DNA of 64,000 bases from Nostoc sp. WHI (GTDB lineage Bacteria; Cyanobacteriota; Cyanobacteriia; Cyanobacteriales; Nostocaceae): NCBI RefSeq assembly GCF_015714725.1, contig NZ_WBKM01000179.1, positions 1 through 64,000 of the forward strand. The letters are read 5' to 3'. This document shows, in pieces, positions 36,563-46,161 of this stretch (the stretch's first letter is position 1; the number at the start of each line of letters is the position of its first letter). Below the pieces are notes generated by a model. The model saw nothing but the letters and a program-made list of their open reading frames with translations. It did not search any database and had not been told where the DNA came from. The position numbers and the translations under genes were made by a program.

Positions 36563-36650
36563 CATCCTCTACGGGTGTAAAGATGTTGCCATTCAGCATC
36601 TTTACATTGAAGTTCTAGCAAAAATCGCTGCTTTATAATTTGGAATTACA

Positions 36651-36681
36651 AATGCACACAGATAACTTATCTGTGTGCATT
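36651..36681. terminator. bidirectional terminator
   Basis: Near-perfect stem AATGCACACAGATAA / TTATCTGTGTGCATT around one base, between convergent phoX copy 2 and the PEP-CTERM gene. A second weaker hairpin (GTAAAGATG / CATCTTTAC) lies at 36577-36604. Confidence 0.7.
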
Positions 36682-36777
36682 ATTTGTATAATCACCAAGT
36701 TAAACCATTTAGTTGAAAACTGGTTACAACTTGCTCGTAGAAAGCCCACGAGGTTGAGCCTGAGTTAGTAAAAGATT

Positions 36778-37338
36778 TTATTTCTTCTTGCGTTTGAGGT
36801 ATAACCCCATAACACCAGCTAGAACTGTACCACCAAGAGTCATAGGTTCTGGTACAGGCTGTCCCGTAGAGTAACTTACTGTACCCACCTCTATTGCAGA
36901 TAATAAGTCAGCACTAAGAATGCTAGAAAATTTTGCTCCTCCTATATTTGGATTACCTGGATTATCCCCAATGAAAAACTGATCTTCAACCAAGTAGCTT
37001 AGTCCTAACAAGTTGCCATTTGTAAAGCTGACTACAGGAGATAATGGGTAATCAAAATCACTGGACTCTGTATACTGAGTACCTAAATAGTTAAACAAAA
37101 TGGATAATCCATTGCTAACCCCTAGATTTTCATCACCTATGCCAGTTAGGGTTGAGTCTTCATATTGAAAAGAACCGAAATACTGACCAGGATTGTCACC
37201 AGATATCGCATTCACGGTGAAATCGTAATTAACCACAGCGGCTTGTGTCGGTTTAGCACCAACAGCAGTGATGGAGATGGCAACAGCAAAAGTAGCAATG
37301 CCAAAATATGAAGCTAATTTCATTAGAAAATACTCCAA
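36778..37338 (-). CDS. PEP-CTERM sorting-domain protein
   Basis: The 186-residue exported protein has an N-terminal signal (about residues 5-33) and a C-terminal PVPEPMTLGGTVLAGVMGLYLKRKKK. This is the PEP-CTERM signal: PEP motif, hydrophobic helix and basic end, recognised by an exosortase. The middle contains a beta-type region and is poorly conserved, as usual. It is divergent from the CDF gene across an 800-bp gap. Function is unknown; most are extracellular or envelope proteins. Confidence 0.88.
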   Translation of the reverse strand: MEYFLMKLASYFGIATFAVAISITAVGAKPTQAAVVNYDFTVNAISGDNPGQYFGSFQYEDSTLTGIGDENLGVSNGLSILFNYLGTQYTESSDFDYPLSPVVSFTNGNLLGLSYLVEDQFFIGDNPGNPNIGGAKFSSILSADLLSAIEVGTVSYSTGQPVPEPMTLGGTVLAGVMGLYLKRKKK

Positions 37339-38137
37339 AGCTAAAAAGCTATAGTTCTGTAATTTAATTTAAATACCCTTTTAACCACCTTATGTAGGTT
37401 AAGAAATATCACATCAAAGACGATTTTCATATAATCTTTAAGCTTGTCAGGCATATATAAATTTCTTATGAATTCATCCCAGACTATTAGTAGTAAGTGA
37501 ATATGCAAATCAGAAGCTTACAGACTTTAAAATAATATTCGCACGTTATATAAATCAGTCAAAAAGATTCTGAATCTCTATTCATAGATATATGTCTGTG
37601 CATCAAAAATGTGTTTATTACCTGTATGAGTAGTAGATATTAAAGATAATGGTTATCATACTACCAGGTTAAATGAGAGAGCGATGTCTTCTCTACGAGA
37701 CGCTACGCGTAGCTTGCTTCCCGAAGGGTACGACGGGCTACGCCTACGCAAGTTTTGATTACAAATCAAATCATTGTGCAATTAGTCAAAAATTAATAAT
37801 AGGATGATTGCTGTAAATTGCAAGTGTTAATCTGGCTTGATTACAATTTTTAACAAAAACATTGCCATTTCTTAACCTGGATAAGATAATTTTTATGTAG
37901 ATAGATTAATTTTCTATTGCTTAAATATTTCTGAATTTATAACGTATCTATCTTAAGAACGAGATTAGTGAGCAATTTTAGAAAAATACATTGGTAAACA
38001 AAGCCTCTAATTATAGGCTGTTGAAAAATAGTTTTTAATAAACAACATTTTCAGTTAACAACATACTCGCCAAAAATAGAGTTGGTGAGATTTTTTTTCA
38101 GATAATATTATAATACTGTAAAAAGGTTTTTTGAGTA
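37339..38137. other. gene-free stretch
   Basis: About 800 bp between a minus-strand PEP-CTERM gene and the CDF gene. It carries a palindrome at 37645, a cluster of Nostoc repeats (GACGCTACGCGTAGC, CGGGCTACGCCTACG, about 37703-37748), and A+T-rich DNA. I see no gene. Confidence 0.6.
37645..37657. promoter_or_regulatory. possible Fur/Zur-family operator
   Basis: GATAATGGTTATC is an inverted repeat GATAA / TTATC with a 3-bp centre, close to the Zur/Fur-type box of Anabaena. It is 480 bp upstream of the CDF gene and 307 bp upstream of the PEP-CTERM gene, so its target is uncertain. Confidence 0.4.
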
Positions 38138-39112
38138 ATGCTTTCATTTCAATGGTGTGGATGTGCAGATAATTCAGTAAAAATAGTTAGTAATCAGCAA
38201 AAAGCAAGAATTTTGTGGATGATAGTAGGTTTACTTGCTATTTTTTTTATTGCTGAGTGGAGTGTAGGTTTATGGAGCCAAAGTTTATCTTTGCAGGCGG
38301 ATGCTGGACACATTTTTTCTGATATTACAGCGCTAGCGATATCGCTACTTGCCAGTTTTTTAGCACAGCAACCAGCTAAGAGAAAGGCAACATTTGGACA
38401 TCAGCGTATTGAAGTTTTAGCAGCTTTGTTCAATGGATTAGCTTTGCTAGCGATCGCTACTTTTATCATATGGGAAGCTATTCAACGTTGGCAACATCCA
38501 GCAACAATTTTGGGCTTACCAATGTTAGGAGTTGCGGTGTTAGGTTTAATCGTCAATCTGTTCAACATTACTTTGCTTCATCCCCACACTCACAACGACT
38601 TAAACCTACGGGGGGCTTTGCTTCATGTTATCGCCGATACTGCTAGTTCTGTTGGCGTAATTATAGCTGCCTTAGCAGTCCATCTTTGGGATTGGTGGTG
38701 GGCAGACGTTGCCATTAGTTTAGTAGTTGCAATTTTTACTGGTTTAAGCGCTTTACCCCTAGTCCAAGAAAGCCTAAAGATTTTTTTGGAGTATGCACCA
38801 GAATCAATTGATCCTGCTGAAGTGGAAATATCTCTCAAATCTTTTCCTGGTGTTGTTCAAGTAGAAAAACTTCATATCTGGACAATTAGCTCAAATAAAG
38901 TAATGCTTTGCGCCAATTTGACTGTCGAATGTCCAACTATTCAGGAACGCGATCGCTTACTCAATAAATTGCAAACTCACATCCAAAAAACTTTTAATGT
39001 TGCTGAGATAACTTTGCAGCTAACTAACTGTAAAAAACCTTCAGTGCCGCCAATTCATCCATTATTTAACCAAAACTTAACTTTAATGTTGTCTACAAAT
39101 AAAACGAATTGA
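38138..39112 (+). CDS. CDF-family metal (probable zinc) exporter
   Basis: The 324-residue protein is a cation diffusion facilitator. Six membrane segments can be seen between about residues 25 and 210; the metal site is AGHIFSD (His58, Asp62) and HVIAD (His163, Asp167). The His/Asp quartet is that of Zn/Cd transporters. A cytosolic C-terminal domain (VVQVEKLHIWTISSNKVMLCANL) is present. A histidine-containing loop HPHTHNDLN lies at residues 148-156. It extrudes metal from the cytoplasm by proton antiport. Its place among Zn-dependent phosphatase genes may be coincidental. Confidence 0.88.
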   Translation: MLSFQWCGCADNSVKIVSNQQKARILWMIVGLLAIFFIAEWSVGLWSQSLSLQADAGHIFSDITALAISLLASFLAQQPAKRKATFGHQRIEVLAALFNGLALLAIATFIIWEAIQRWQHPATILGLPMLGVAVLGLIVNLFNITLLHPHTHNDLNLRGALLHVIADTASSVGVIIAALAVHLWDWWWADVAISLVVAIFTGLSALPLVQESLKIFLEYAPESIDPAEVEISLKSFPGVVQVEKLHIWTISSNKVMLCANLTVECPTIQERDRLLNKLQTHIQKTFNVAEITLQLTNCKKPSVPPIHPLFNQNLTLMLSTNKTN

Positions 39113-39246
39113 AACCAGAGTAATAATTAAATACAGAATGTTACTGAAAAAAATTATTTTTTATTATATTGTACTTCCTTTGTTGACTTAAATTAAGATT
39201 TACAAATGATGCTTATTGGCATTTATAAATTGTCAAAGCATATTTA

Positions 39247-39266
39247 TAACCGATTGTAATCGGTTA
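39247..39266. promoter_or_regulatory. perfect inverted repeat upstream of small exported ORF
   Basis: TAACCGAT / ATCGGTTA around TGTA, 22 bp upstream of the ATG at 39289. It could be an operator or an RNA hairpin in the leader. No known regulator fits well. Confidence 0.4.
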
Positions 39267-39288
39267 TTTACTAGGAGTTTTTCTGATC

Positions 39289-39525
39289 ATGACTTTTATC
39301 CCAAAATCCAAAATGATTTCATTACTAAAACAGTACAAAAGCTCGTTGGCTTGGTTTATATCTGGTCTGCTTCTGTCAGTTTTGTTGTTCTTGGGAACAT
39401 CAAATCAACAGCCAGCAACCGCCTCTAGCCAAAGTTATGTCCCAGCTTCTACTCAGCTAAATGTGACTACTACATACTCAGACTTTGGTGCTACTCATCT
39501 AGAACCAAATTTTTACCAAAATTAA
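39289..39525 (+). CDS. small exported protein
   Basis: The 78-residue frame (ATG with AGGAG upstream) consists of a signal-like segment and a short Ser/Thr-rich tail. Residues 9-36 (MISLLKQYKSSLAWFISGLLLSVLLFLG) closely resemble the N-terminus of the downstream alkaline phosphatase (MISFLGKYKRSLALIMAGFI and so on). It may be a duplicated leader or a remnant of a second phosphatase gene. Coding is plausible but unproven. Confidence 0.55.
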   Translation: MTFIPKSKMISLLKQYKSSLAWFISGLLLSVLLFLGTSNQQPATASSQSYVPASTQLNVTTTYSDFGATHLEPNFYQN

Positions 39526-39564
39526 CCACTAAAACTTGCTCAATTAACTTTAAGGCACACTGCA

Positions 39565-41526
39565 ATGATTTCATTTTTGGGGAAGTACAAGCGATCGCTA
39601 GCCTTAATTATGGCTGGCTTTATCTGTACCGTTCTGCTGGTATTTGGTAATTCTGTTATTAAGCCGAGCCTGGCTGCTGGTAATGGGATTAACGTAATTA
39701 TCATGATTGGCGATGGTATGGGTTGGGAGATGGCGCGAGCCGCAGCCGTTGCCAAAGGCGCTCCTTTTTATACAAGTGGTAAAGGCTCAGGTCTAAGCTT
39801 CCAAAAGCTAACTGGATATGGATTAGTGACCACTTACGGCACAACTATTCAGGGAAATACACCAGCCAACCCAACAAACCAGCCCCATTTAACAGGTAAC
39901 TCTGCTCTAGATAATTCTAATCCACTCACAGGTGCAAGTCCTGTTCGTCCCAACTTTTCATTCCAGCCTACTCCTTTTAATCCCGGCAACAGATTTGATG
40001 GTAATAGTCTGGCAGACGGTAATCTGGCAGGTTATGACATCAGTAAGGGTGGCCCTGTTCCCTGGATTCCTTTGACCCCCGCTAATGCTGGTACTTATGA
40101 CAAAGATTACATTAAGTACAGTTATCCCGATTCTGCTAACACCGCTACAACTCTTTATACAGGAGTAAAGAGCTTTAACAACGCGATGGGGGTAGACATC
40201 TACGAGAAGAAGTTGAAAACCATCCTGGAAATTGCCAAGGAAAATAATAAGTCTACAGGCTTGGTAACATCCGTACCTGTTAGTCACGCAACACCTGGAG
40301 CTGCTGCTTCTTTCGTAAATCGTCGTAGCAAGTACGACAGTATTTACGACCCCAGCAAGAGCAACCAAGACAGCATTTTGCAACAGACATTGCTGAACTT
40401 TAAGCCTAATGTTTTGTTGGGTGGCGGTCATCCCAAAGATTTTGAAAATCGGGAAAGTACAAGTACAGCCGATGGCGTCTTCAAATATACCTATATTACA
40501 GAAGACACTTACAAGCATTTGAAGAATAACCCGACATCCAATCGTTACGGTTATACCTTTATAGAACGTGGCCCTAATGCAACTCAGGCGTTGCTAAACA
40601 CGGCTGCTAAAATCGACCCCAACAAGGGAGGCAGATTATTTGGTCTGTATGGTGCCCGTGGACAAGATGGCAACATTCCTACCAGCTCTTCTAAAGGAGA
40701 CTATAGTCTGACAGGTTTAAGCAACTTCTCCCTCTATAGCTCCGTTGTCAAGGCTGGAACTCCGGCTACCTGTCCATCAGGTAAGATAATTCCTGGTAGC
40801 ATTGGGGATTGTGTTCCTGTCATTGATGCAGCAGGTAATCCCATCGCTCCTAATGTTCCTGCACCTGATACTGTCCGTCCTTTGGCTCCTGGTGAAACCG
40901 ATGCCAGCTTTATCGCTAAAGAAATTAACGAAAATCCAACTTTAGCAGATTTGACCAAAGCAGCTCTAACCGTTCTAGGTAAAGACAAAGATGGTTTCTG
41001 GCTGATGGTTGAGGGAGGTGACATCGACTGGGCTGCTCATGATAACAACATGGATAACCTGATCGGAGCCATGAATGATTTTGATAAGGCAGTTCAAGAG
41101 GTTACTACTTGGGTCAACAATCATGGTGGTTGGAGCAAGAACCTAGTGCTTGTTACTGCTGACCATGACCACTACCTAACCTTGAATAATGGCTTTGCCT
41201 CAAAGTTAACTCCCAATCCTGACCCTAATCAAGCTAGAGGCTTGAAATATAACGCCAAGGACATCACTTTCGTAAAACACAATCCTACGGATGCTGGTCA
41301 CTTCTGGGGGTCTGATCCAAATTACAAGTACCTCTGGGGTAGCCATAGCCGCCGGGTTGTACCTGTTTACTACCAGGGTGCTTACGCATCAACTCTGACC
41401 CGATCTTTCGGACAAGGCTATCAGATTAAAGATAGCTCTGGTACTTACAGTGTGCCTGGTGTTCGGGGTGTGGTTGACCAAAGTCATATCTTCCAAGCTA
41501 TGAAAACTGCGATCGCAACTCCGTAA
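39565..41526 (+). CDS. phoA: PhoA-type alkaline phosphatase
   Basis: The 653-residue exported enzyme has a signal peptide (to about residue 38, SLAAG) and a PhoA-superfamily domain: MIGDGMG (Asp50, metal), PDSANTATTLYTG (Asp189-Ser190, the nucleophile region), VEGGDIDWAAHDNNM (Glu and His metal ligands), TADHDH and WGSHSRRVVPVYY (metal His). It hydrolyses phosphomonoesters in the periplasm using zinc and magnesium. It is longer than E. coli PhoA through inserts (for example, residues 100-180). It follows the small exported ORF by 39 bp, probably in one transcript. Confidence 0.92.
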   Translation: MISFLGKYKRSLALIMAGFICTVLLVFGNSVIKPSLAAGNGINVIIMIGDGMGWEMARAAAVAKGAPFYTSGKGSGLSFQKLTGYGLVTTYGTTIQGNTPANPTNQPHLTGNSALDNSNPLTGASPVRPNFSFQPTPFNPGNRFDGNSLADGNLAGYDISKGGPVPWIPLTPANAGTYDKDYIKYSYPDSANTATTLYTGVKSFNNAMGVDIYEKKLKTILEIAKENNKSTGLVTSVPVSHATPGAAASFVNRRSKYDSIYDPSKSNQDSILQQTLLNFKPNVLLGGGHPKDFENRESTSTADGVFKYTYITEDTYKHLKNNPTSNRYGYTFIERGPNATQALLNTAAKIDPNKGGRLFGLYGARGQDGNIPTSSSKGDYSLTGLSNFSLYSSVVKAGTPATCPSGKIIPGSIGDCVPVIDAAGNPIAPNVPAPDTVRPLAPGETDASFIAKEINENPTLADLTKAALTVLGKDKDGFWLMVEGGDIDWAAHDNNMDNLIGAMNDFDKAVQEVTTWVNNHGGWSKNLVLVTADHDHYLTLNNGFASKLTPNPDPNQARGLKYNAKDITFVKHNPTDAGHFWGSDPNYKYLWGSHSRRVVPVYYQGAYASTLTRSFGQGYQIKDSSGTYSVPGVRGVVDQSHIFQAMKTAIATP

Positions 41527-41575
41527 ATTGAATCCACCGCTTCACTGAACACCGACTGAAAAGCTTTGTGTTGCA

Positions 41576-41600
41576 GAGACGTGTGCGATCGCGTCTCTGT
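41576..41600. repeat. short palindromic repeat
   Basis: AGAGACG and CGTCTCT flank a HIP1-like core; similar AGACGCG hairpins at 43679 and 56403. Lies downstream of phoA, so it might help termination. Confidence 0.5.
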
Positions 41601-41652
41601 CTCATAAACCTATTGCGGTATTTTTGCACCTGTTATTAATTAGAGGAAAAAA

Positions 41653-42168
41653 ATGACTGACTCCATCTTCAAGAAGTTAGCAGCTGTAACGGTAGGAACT
41701 GCTCTGATTTTTTCGTTAGGGGAAACTATTCCTGCCCAAGCTGCAAACCTGATTTATGATTTCTCCAACGAAAATAAAACTCTCACAGGCACTTTTTCGT
41801 TCGACCAAGCAGCAGCAGCAGACGATCAACAAGTAACGATCGCCGAAGGTTTAAAGATTTTTGCTACCTACGGTGGCCAATCCTACACTGAAGCAGATGA
41901 TTCTTTAGCGTCAGTTTTTACCGACTTTTCGGGAACTATTTTGAACGAAGCGGGATTGGGTTTATCTTTTACACCCGGTAGTTTTAATGTCTACGGAGAA
42001 AATTTTATCGATCTGAATGATTCCACTGATGCTGGTGTTCAGACCGTCACTTACACTTACAGAAGTGTTCCAGAGCCAAGTTTGATGCTTGGATTGTCTG
42101 TGGTCGGGTTGAGTTTGTTCTTGAGTAAAAAGATAGCATCTTCTAGACTATCAAGCACAAAAGCTTAA
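41653..42168 (+). CDS. PEP-CTERM sorting-domain protein
   Basis: The 171-residue protein has a signal peptide (residues 1-31, ending AQA-like) and the C-terminal PEP-CTERM signal VPEPSLMLGLSVVGLSLFLSKK followed by basic residues. GAGG precedes the ATG by 9 nt. It lies just downstream of phoA and in the same direction, so they may form one unit; no function is known. The sequence between is poorly conserved beta-type. It resembles the other PEP-CTERM protein at 36778 in overall layout (a V-x-Y-D-F / LIYDF start). Confidence 0.88.
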   Translation: MTDSIFKKLAAVTVGTALIFSLGETIPAQAANLIYDFSNENKTLTGTFSFDQAAAADDQQVTIAEGLKIFATYGGQSYTEADDSLASVFTDFSGTILNEAGLGLSFTPGSFNVYGENFIDLNDSTDAGVQTVTYTYRSVPEPSLMLGLSVVGLSLFLSKKIASSRLSSTKA

Positions 42169-42206
42169 GCCAACTTATCAAGAATAACAGGGTTCGGATA
42201 AGACTT

Positions 42207-42288
42207 GATCCCCCCGCCTGTGGCGACCCCCTTAGAAAGGGGGTAAAAGAGATATGAGCAAGGCTTTTTAAGGGGGGTTGGGGGGATC
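42207..42288. repeat. imperfect palindromic intergenic repeat
   Basis: GATCCCCCCGCC at the left and GGTTGGGGGGATC at the right, with an inner CCCCCTT / AAGGGGG hairpin. About 80 bp, between a PEP-CTERM gene and argG. Repeats of this type are common between cyanobacterial genes. Confidence 0.75.
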
Positions 42289-42452
42289 TTCGAGGAATAA
42301 ACACGTTAACCGAACTGTATTGAGACGAGACTTAACTGTAATGTCTGGGTTTGCAGTTAATTAACCTATAGGTTGTTGTATGAATAAAATATACATGGAT
42401 TAGTTTAGATATAATAATGACTCATTCTTTGTTTTCCTAACTGGAGAAATTA

Positions 42453-43655
42453 ATGGGTCGCGCCAAAAAGGTTGTCCTGGCATATTCTGGCGGAGTAGAT
42501 ACCTCAGTTTGCATCCCCTACCTCAAGCAGGAGTGGGGTGTAGAAGAGGTGATTACTTTAGCAGCAGATTTAGGTCAGGGAGATGAATTAGAGCCAATTC
42601 GAGAAAAAGCTTTAAAATCGGGTGCAAGTGAATCCCTTGTGGCAGATGTCAAAGACAGTTTCGTTAAAGATTACGCCTTTGGAGCGATTCAAGCCAACGC
42701 CCTCTATGAAAATCGTTATCCTCTCGGAACTGCCCTTGCTCGTCCACTTATTGCCAAGGTATTAGTAGAAACAGCTGAAAAATATGGTGCTGATGCGATC
42801 GCTCACGGTTGCACTGGTAAGGGTAACGATCAGGTTCGCTTTGATGTCTCTGTTACCGCCCTAAACCCCAACCTGAAGATCCTCGCACCAGCCAGAGAAT
42901 GGGGGATGAGCCGAGAGGAAACCATCGCCTATGGGGAAGACTTTGGTATCCCCTCACCAGTAAAAAAATCCTCTCCCTACAGCATTGACAAGAATTTGCT
43001 TGGTCGTAGCATTGAAGCTGGTTTACTCGAAGATCCGTCATTCGAGCCACCAGAAGAAATTTATGAGATGATCAAAGCGATCGCTGACACTCCCAACGAG
43101 CCAGAGTACATCGAAATTGGTTTCTACGGTGGTGTTCCCACAACTCTCAACGGTATCGCCAAAAAGCCAGTTGAGCTAATTGAACAACTCAATCAAGTGG
43201 TAGGAAATCACGGCATTGGACGGATCGACATGATCGAAAATCGTCTGGTGGGTATCAAATCGCGGGAGATATACGAATCACCCGCGATGCTAGTTCTAAT
43301 TCAGGCACATAGGGATTTAGAAAGCTTGACTTTAACGGCAGATGTCACCCATTACAAACGTGGCATTGAAGAAACTTACAGCCAAATCGTTTACAACGGT
43401 TTGTGGTACAGCCCACTCAAAGTTGCACTTGATGCCTTTATTCAAAAGACGCAAGAGCGAGTCTCTGGAACTGTGCGAGTCAAGTTGTTCAAGGGCAACT
43501 CTACGACAGTTGGGCGTTGGAGCGATAATTCCCTCTACACTCCCGATTTGGCAACCTACGGAGCCGAAGACAAATTTGACCACAAAGCTGCTGAAGGCTT
43601 TATCTACGTTTGGGGATTACCAACTCGCATTTGGTCGCAGTTAACCAAAGGTTAG
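42453..43655 (+). CDS. argG: argininosuccinate synthase
   Basis: ArgG joins citrulline and aspartate with ATP to give argininosuccinate, the penultimate step of arginine synthesis. The 400-residue protein is the expected size. The N-type PP-loop AYSGGVDTS (residues 9-17), [14 protein letters not shown] and [15 protein letters not shown] are family motifs. It begins [14 protein letters not shown] with GGAG upstream. It is monocistronic, convergent with the dedA-type gene. Confidence 0.97.
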   Translation: MGRAKKVVLAYSGGVDTSVCIPYLKQEWGVEEVITLAADLGQGDELEPIREKALKSGASESLVADVKDSFVKDYAFGAIQANALYENRYPLGTALARPLIAKVLVETAEKYGADAIAHGCTGKGNDQVRFDVSVTALNPNLKILAPAREWGMSREETIAYGEDFGIPSPVKKSSPYSIDKNLLGRSIEAGLLEDPSFEPPEEIYEMIKAIADTPNEPEYIEIGFYGGVPTTLNGIAKKPVELIEQLNQVVGNHGIGRIDMIENRLVGIKSREIYESPAMLVLIQAHRDLESLTLTADVTHYKRGIEETYSQIVYNGLWYSPLKVALDAFIQKTQERVSGTVRVKLFKGNSTTVGRWSDNSLYTPDLATYGAEDKFDHKAAEGFIYVWGLPTRIWSQLTKG

Positions 43656-43678
43656 GAGTTAGAAAGCAAAATACAAAC

Positions 43679-43698
43679 AGACGCGATTAATCGCGTCT
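43679..43698. terminator. palindrome between convergent argG and dedA
   Basis: Perfect AGACGCGATT / AATCGCGTCT inverted repeat in the 43-bp gap between two convergent genes, so a bidirectional terminator is likely. The same repeat type appears after ndhJ. Confidence 0.55.
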
Positions 43699-44331
43699 CT
43701 ACTCCTCACCACTCGTTTCCTTGATTTGGCGAGACTCCAACCACAGGGGTACAACAATTAAGCCAGTCATGATCAGCAACGCTGCGATCGCAAATTTACC
43801 CACCCAAGCAACCAATTGTTCTAGAGAGATAATTTTGCCAGCAAAGAAAGCTAATGTCACCATCAAACTAGCCCAAGCAATTGCTCCCAACAAGTTGTAT
43901 AAAAAGAATTTTCCGAAGGGCATTTCGACTATACCAGCTAGCGGTGCGGCAAAAACTCGGAACAATGCCAGAAAACGCCCAAAAAATACCGTTTTAGCAG
44001 CATTTTGACTAAATTTTTCTTTAATGTTCAGCAGTCGGATTTCAGAAATCCGAAATATACTACCAACTTTTACCAGAAAAGGCCAACCGCTAACCCTACC
44101 AATCCAATAGCCACAAGTGCCGCCAATTACAGCACCCATAATTGCATCACTGAGAACCAGCCAGAAATTCAGTTCATTGCTACCAGATAGAAACCCACCC
44201 ACTAAGGTCACGGTTTCACCAGGAATCGGAAGACCTAAATTTTCTAATAAAATTCCCAAAAAAACTGCCCAATAGCCATACCTGTGGGCGACTTCCTGGA
44301 TGTTTTCTAGTGAAATCAGCTCTAAAGACAT
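43699..44331 (-). CDS. DedA/VTT-family membrane protein
   Basis: The 210-residue protein belongs to the DedA/SNARE-associated (VTT) family: YWAVFLGILLENLGLPIPGETVTLVGGFL (E of the re-entrant loop, GxPxPGE) near residue 20-50 and FFGRFLALFRVFAAPLAGIVEM near 115-140, with the Arg of that motif. Four to six membrane segments are visible. Members are lipid scramblases or flippases; the lipid here is not known. Confidence 0.9.
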   Translation of the reverse strand: MSLELISLENIQEVAHRYGYWAVFLGILLENLGLPIPGETVTLVGGFLSGSNELNFWLVLSDAIMGAVIGGTCGYWIGRVSGWPFLVKVGSIFRISEIRLLNIKEKFSQNAAKTVFFGRFLALFRVFAAPLAGIVEMPFGKFFLYNLLGAIAWASLMVTLAFFAGKIISLEQLVAWVGKFAIAALLIMTGLIVVPLWLESRQIKETSGEE

Positions 44332-44822
44332 CCCGCACCGCCATCTTTACAAATTTTTACTTTTACTATATCTTTGCTTGTTTTTGGGCGGGGTGTCAAT
44401 CAAACCGCTTACGTGGAGTCATTAAGTCATTACTTTAATTCTGAATATTCCATAGCCTCTAGTCTATGGTAACTATTGTATTTTGACTATTAACTACACA
44501 ATTTTTAGAATTTTTTATCACAAAATCTTATTTATTGAAAATAAATAAGAAAAAGTTTATAAAATTTATAAACTCCAGTTAAATTATGAAAATCTTGTAA
44601 AAGATACGATTAATACCGAAATTATTAGGCGCTTATGCATATATTAGTGAAAGTTATGATAAATTATACGGCATCAATACTGAAACAAAGTCTCTCAACT
44701 GCACGGCTGCAATTGCCCAAATATAATATATAGGTAAAACAGTTATTTTGTCGTTGAAAAAGAATAGGTATTGATGTCATTTTGCGATTTTTGTCAAGTG
44801 TTCAAACTACCCTCTTAAATTC
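44332..44822. other. gene-free stretch
   Basis: About 490 bp of A+T-rich sequence between the divergent dedA-type and STAS genes. It contains no coding frame or hairpin that I can support. It should contain both promoters. Confidence 0.55.
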
Positions 44823-45179
44823 ATGACTCTCACACAAGAACTTCAAGTAATTTTGTTCAAACCCCAAGCAAGCATAGATTTGGAAGGCGGTATGGCTTTG
44901 AGCAAACAGATGGCTGGAGTCGTTCCCCAAGCAGATCAACTCTGGATTATCGACCTTGCAGAAGTGAATTTCATGGACAGTTCTGGGCTAGTCCCTTTAG
45001 TAAAAGGATTGAAAGCCGCACGTCAGAGTGGTTGCCGCTTGGTTTTATGCAACGTGCAAGTTCCTGTACGGTTAATTTTGGAACTCACCCAACTAGATTC
45101 AGTGTTTGAAATTTTTCACACTTACGAAGACATTTTTACCCCCGTCAAAGATAACAATCTGGTGTTACAGGCTGACTAA
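44823..45179 (+). CDS. STAS-domain anti-sigma factor antagonist
   Basis: The 118-residue protein is a single STAS domain with the phosphorylation loop FMDSSGLVPL (Ser in DSSG) and DLAEVNFMD before it. Such proteins are phosphorylated by a HPK-like anti-sigma kinase and sequester it when dephosphorylated. No kinase or sigma factor gene lies nearby, so the partner cannot be named. Confidence 0.88.
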   Translation: MTLTQELQVILFKPQASIDLEGGMALSKQMAGVVPQADQLWIIDLAEVNFMDSSGLVPLVKGLKAARQSGCRLVLCNVQVPVRLILELTQLDSVFEIFHTYEDIFTPVKDNNLVLQAD

Positions 45180-45453
45180 TAGCTCTGCGTGTACAAGGAA
45201 GGTGGAGTCAAACAATATTTGCATTTTTCACACTTTCCAGCCTTTTAAAGGCGGGCTTTTCAAATTACTCTAAGCTAATTGCTTTGTGTCCCACGCAACT
45301 AGTACAAAGAAGTAGGAGGTAAGAAAGGATAGAACATCAGCCTATGCGTTATTTCTAACTGCATAGTTATTTTGAGCTTGATGTACTAGTTGGATTTCTC
45401 CAAGATACTTAGCTGCAATTTCTTACCTCTTCGATTCCACCATAATGGCAAGT

Positions 45454-46014
45454 TTAGGCATTCTGAGGAGTCGAAATGTTACTTTGTTCGGATGCTGGGC
45501 GGGGAAAATTTGGCAAATCAATGCCGCTATGAGTGGCATTGCGGGTTTTGAGTGCTAATCGATAACTCACGCTTTGCAGTTCTGCCTGTAGTTGGCGATT
45601 TTCCCGTTGTAGCATTGCTACCTTTTCTCTGACTGGAGTTATCCTCTCCTCAAATTTACGACGGTAAATTTGAGGCAACTCTTGTACTACTTGCTCTAAC
45701 ATCCGATTGCGATCAGTTAGTTCTTGGACTGACTGGCGCAATTGGTACATTTCGGAGTCACGAGTTGTAATTTGCTCTTGGTAGAACGTCACCTGTTGTT
45801 CCACAGCCTGGAGTTGTTCGTGCAAAGCCTGTAATTGAGTCAGGTCGCGCTCAAGTTCCGGCTGCTGAGGCATAAAGTTAGTATTACCCTTTACCAGCCG
45901 GAATAGTTCTTGAGATAGCTGTTGCACTAACTGGTCGCGAAGTTGCAACTCTTGGCGTAGCTGCGATACTTCCGTAGATAGAACTTGAATATTAGGTGTA
46001 TCAGATTGGCTCAC
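45454..46014 (-). CDS. coiled-coil protein
   Basis: The 186-residue protein is almost entirely heptad-rich coiled coil from residue 10 to about 155 (SQLRQELQLRDQLVQQLSQEL, QLQALHEQLQAVEQQVTFYQEQI, LQRENRQLQAELQSV), with a Pro/Asn-rich tail. I recognise no catalytic domain. It is probably a structural or scaffold protein conserved in filamentous cyanobacteria. It lies 147 bp upstream of the rpsF stop region and in the same direction. Confidence 0.75.
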   Translation of the reverse strand: MSQSDTPNIQVLSTEVSQLRQELQLRDQLVQQLSQELFRLVKGNTNFMPQQPELERDLTQLQALHEQLQAVEQQVTFYQEQITTRDSEMYQLRQSVQELTDRNRMLEQVVQELPQIYRRKFEERITPVREKVAMLQRENRQLQAELQSVSYRLALKTRNATHSGIDLPNFPRPASEQSNISTPQNA

Positions 46015-46161
46015 AGTAGCTTAAAGCTCCCATTCAGAATCTTGTCCACTCTTAGGTATAACTGCGGGAGTACTACCTTTGGCAAGTATTTGTTAATTTA
46101 GCATTCCCAAACAAGTCACTAAGAAAGAAAAAGACAAAATTTTATTGAAGGGCGTTGAGCA

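Noticed and set aside
39113-39288. Pho box upstream of phoA
   Set aside because: Only one partial match (CTTAAATT) is seen, without the 11-bp periodicity found before the phoX genes.
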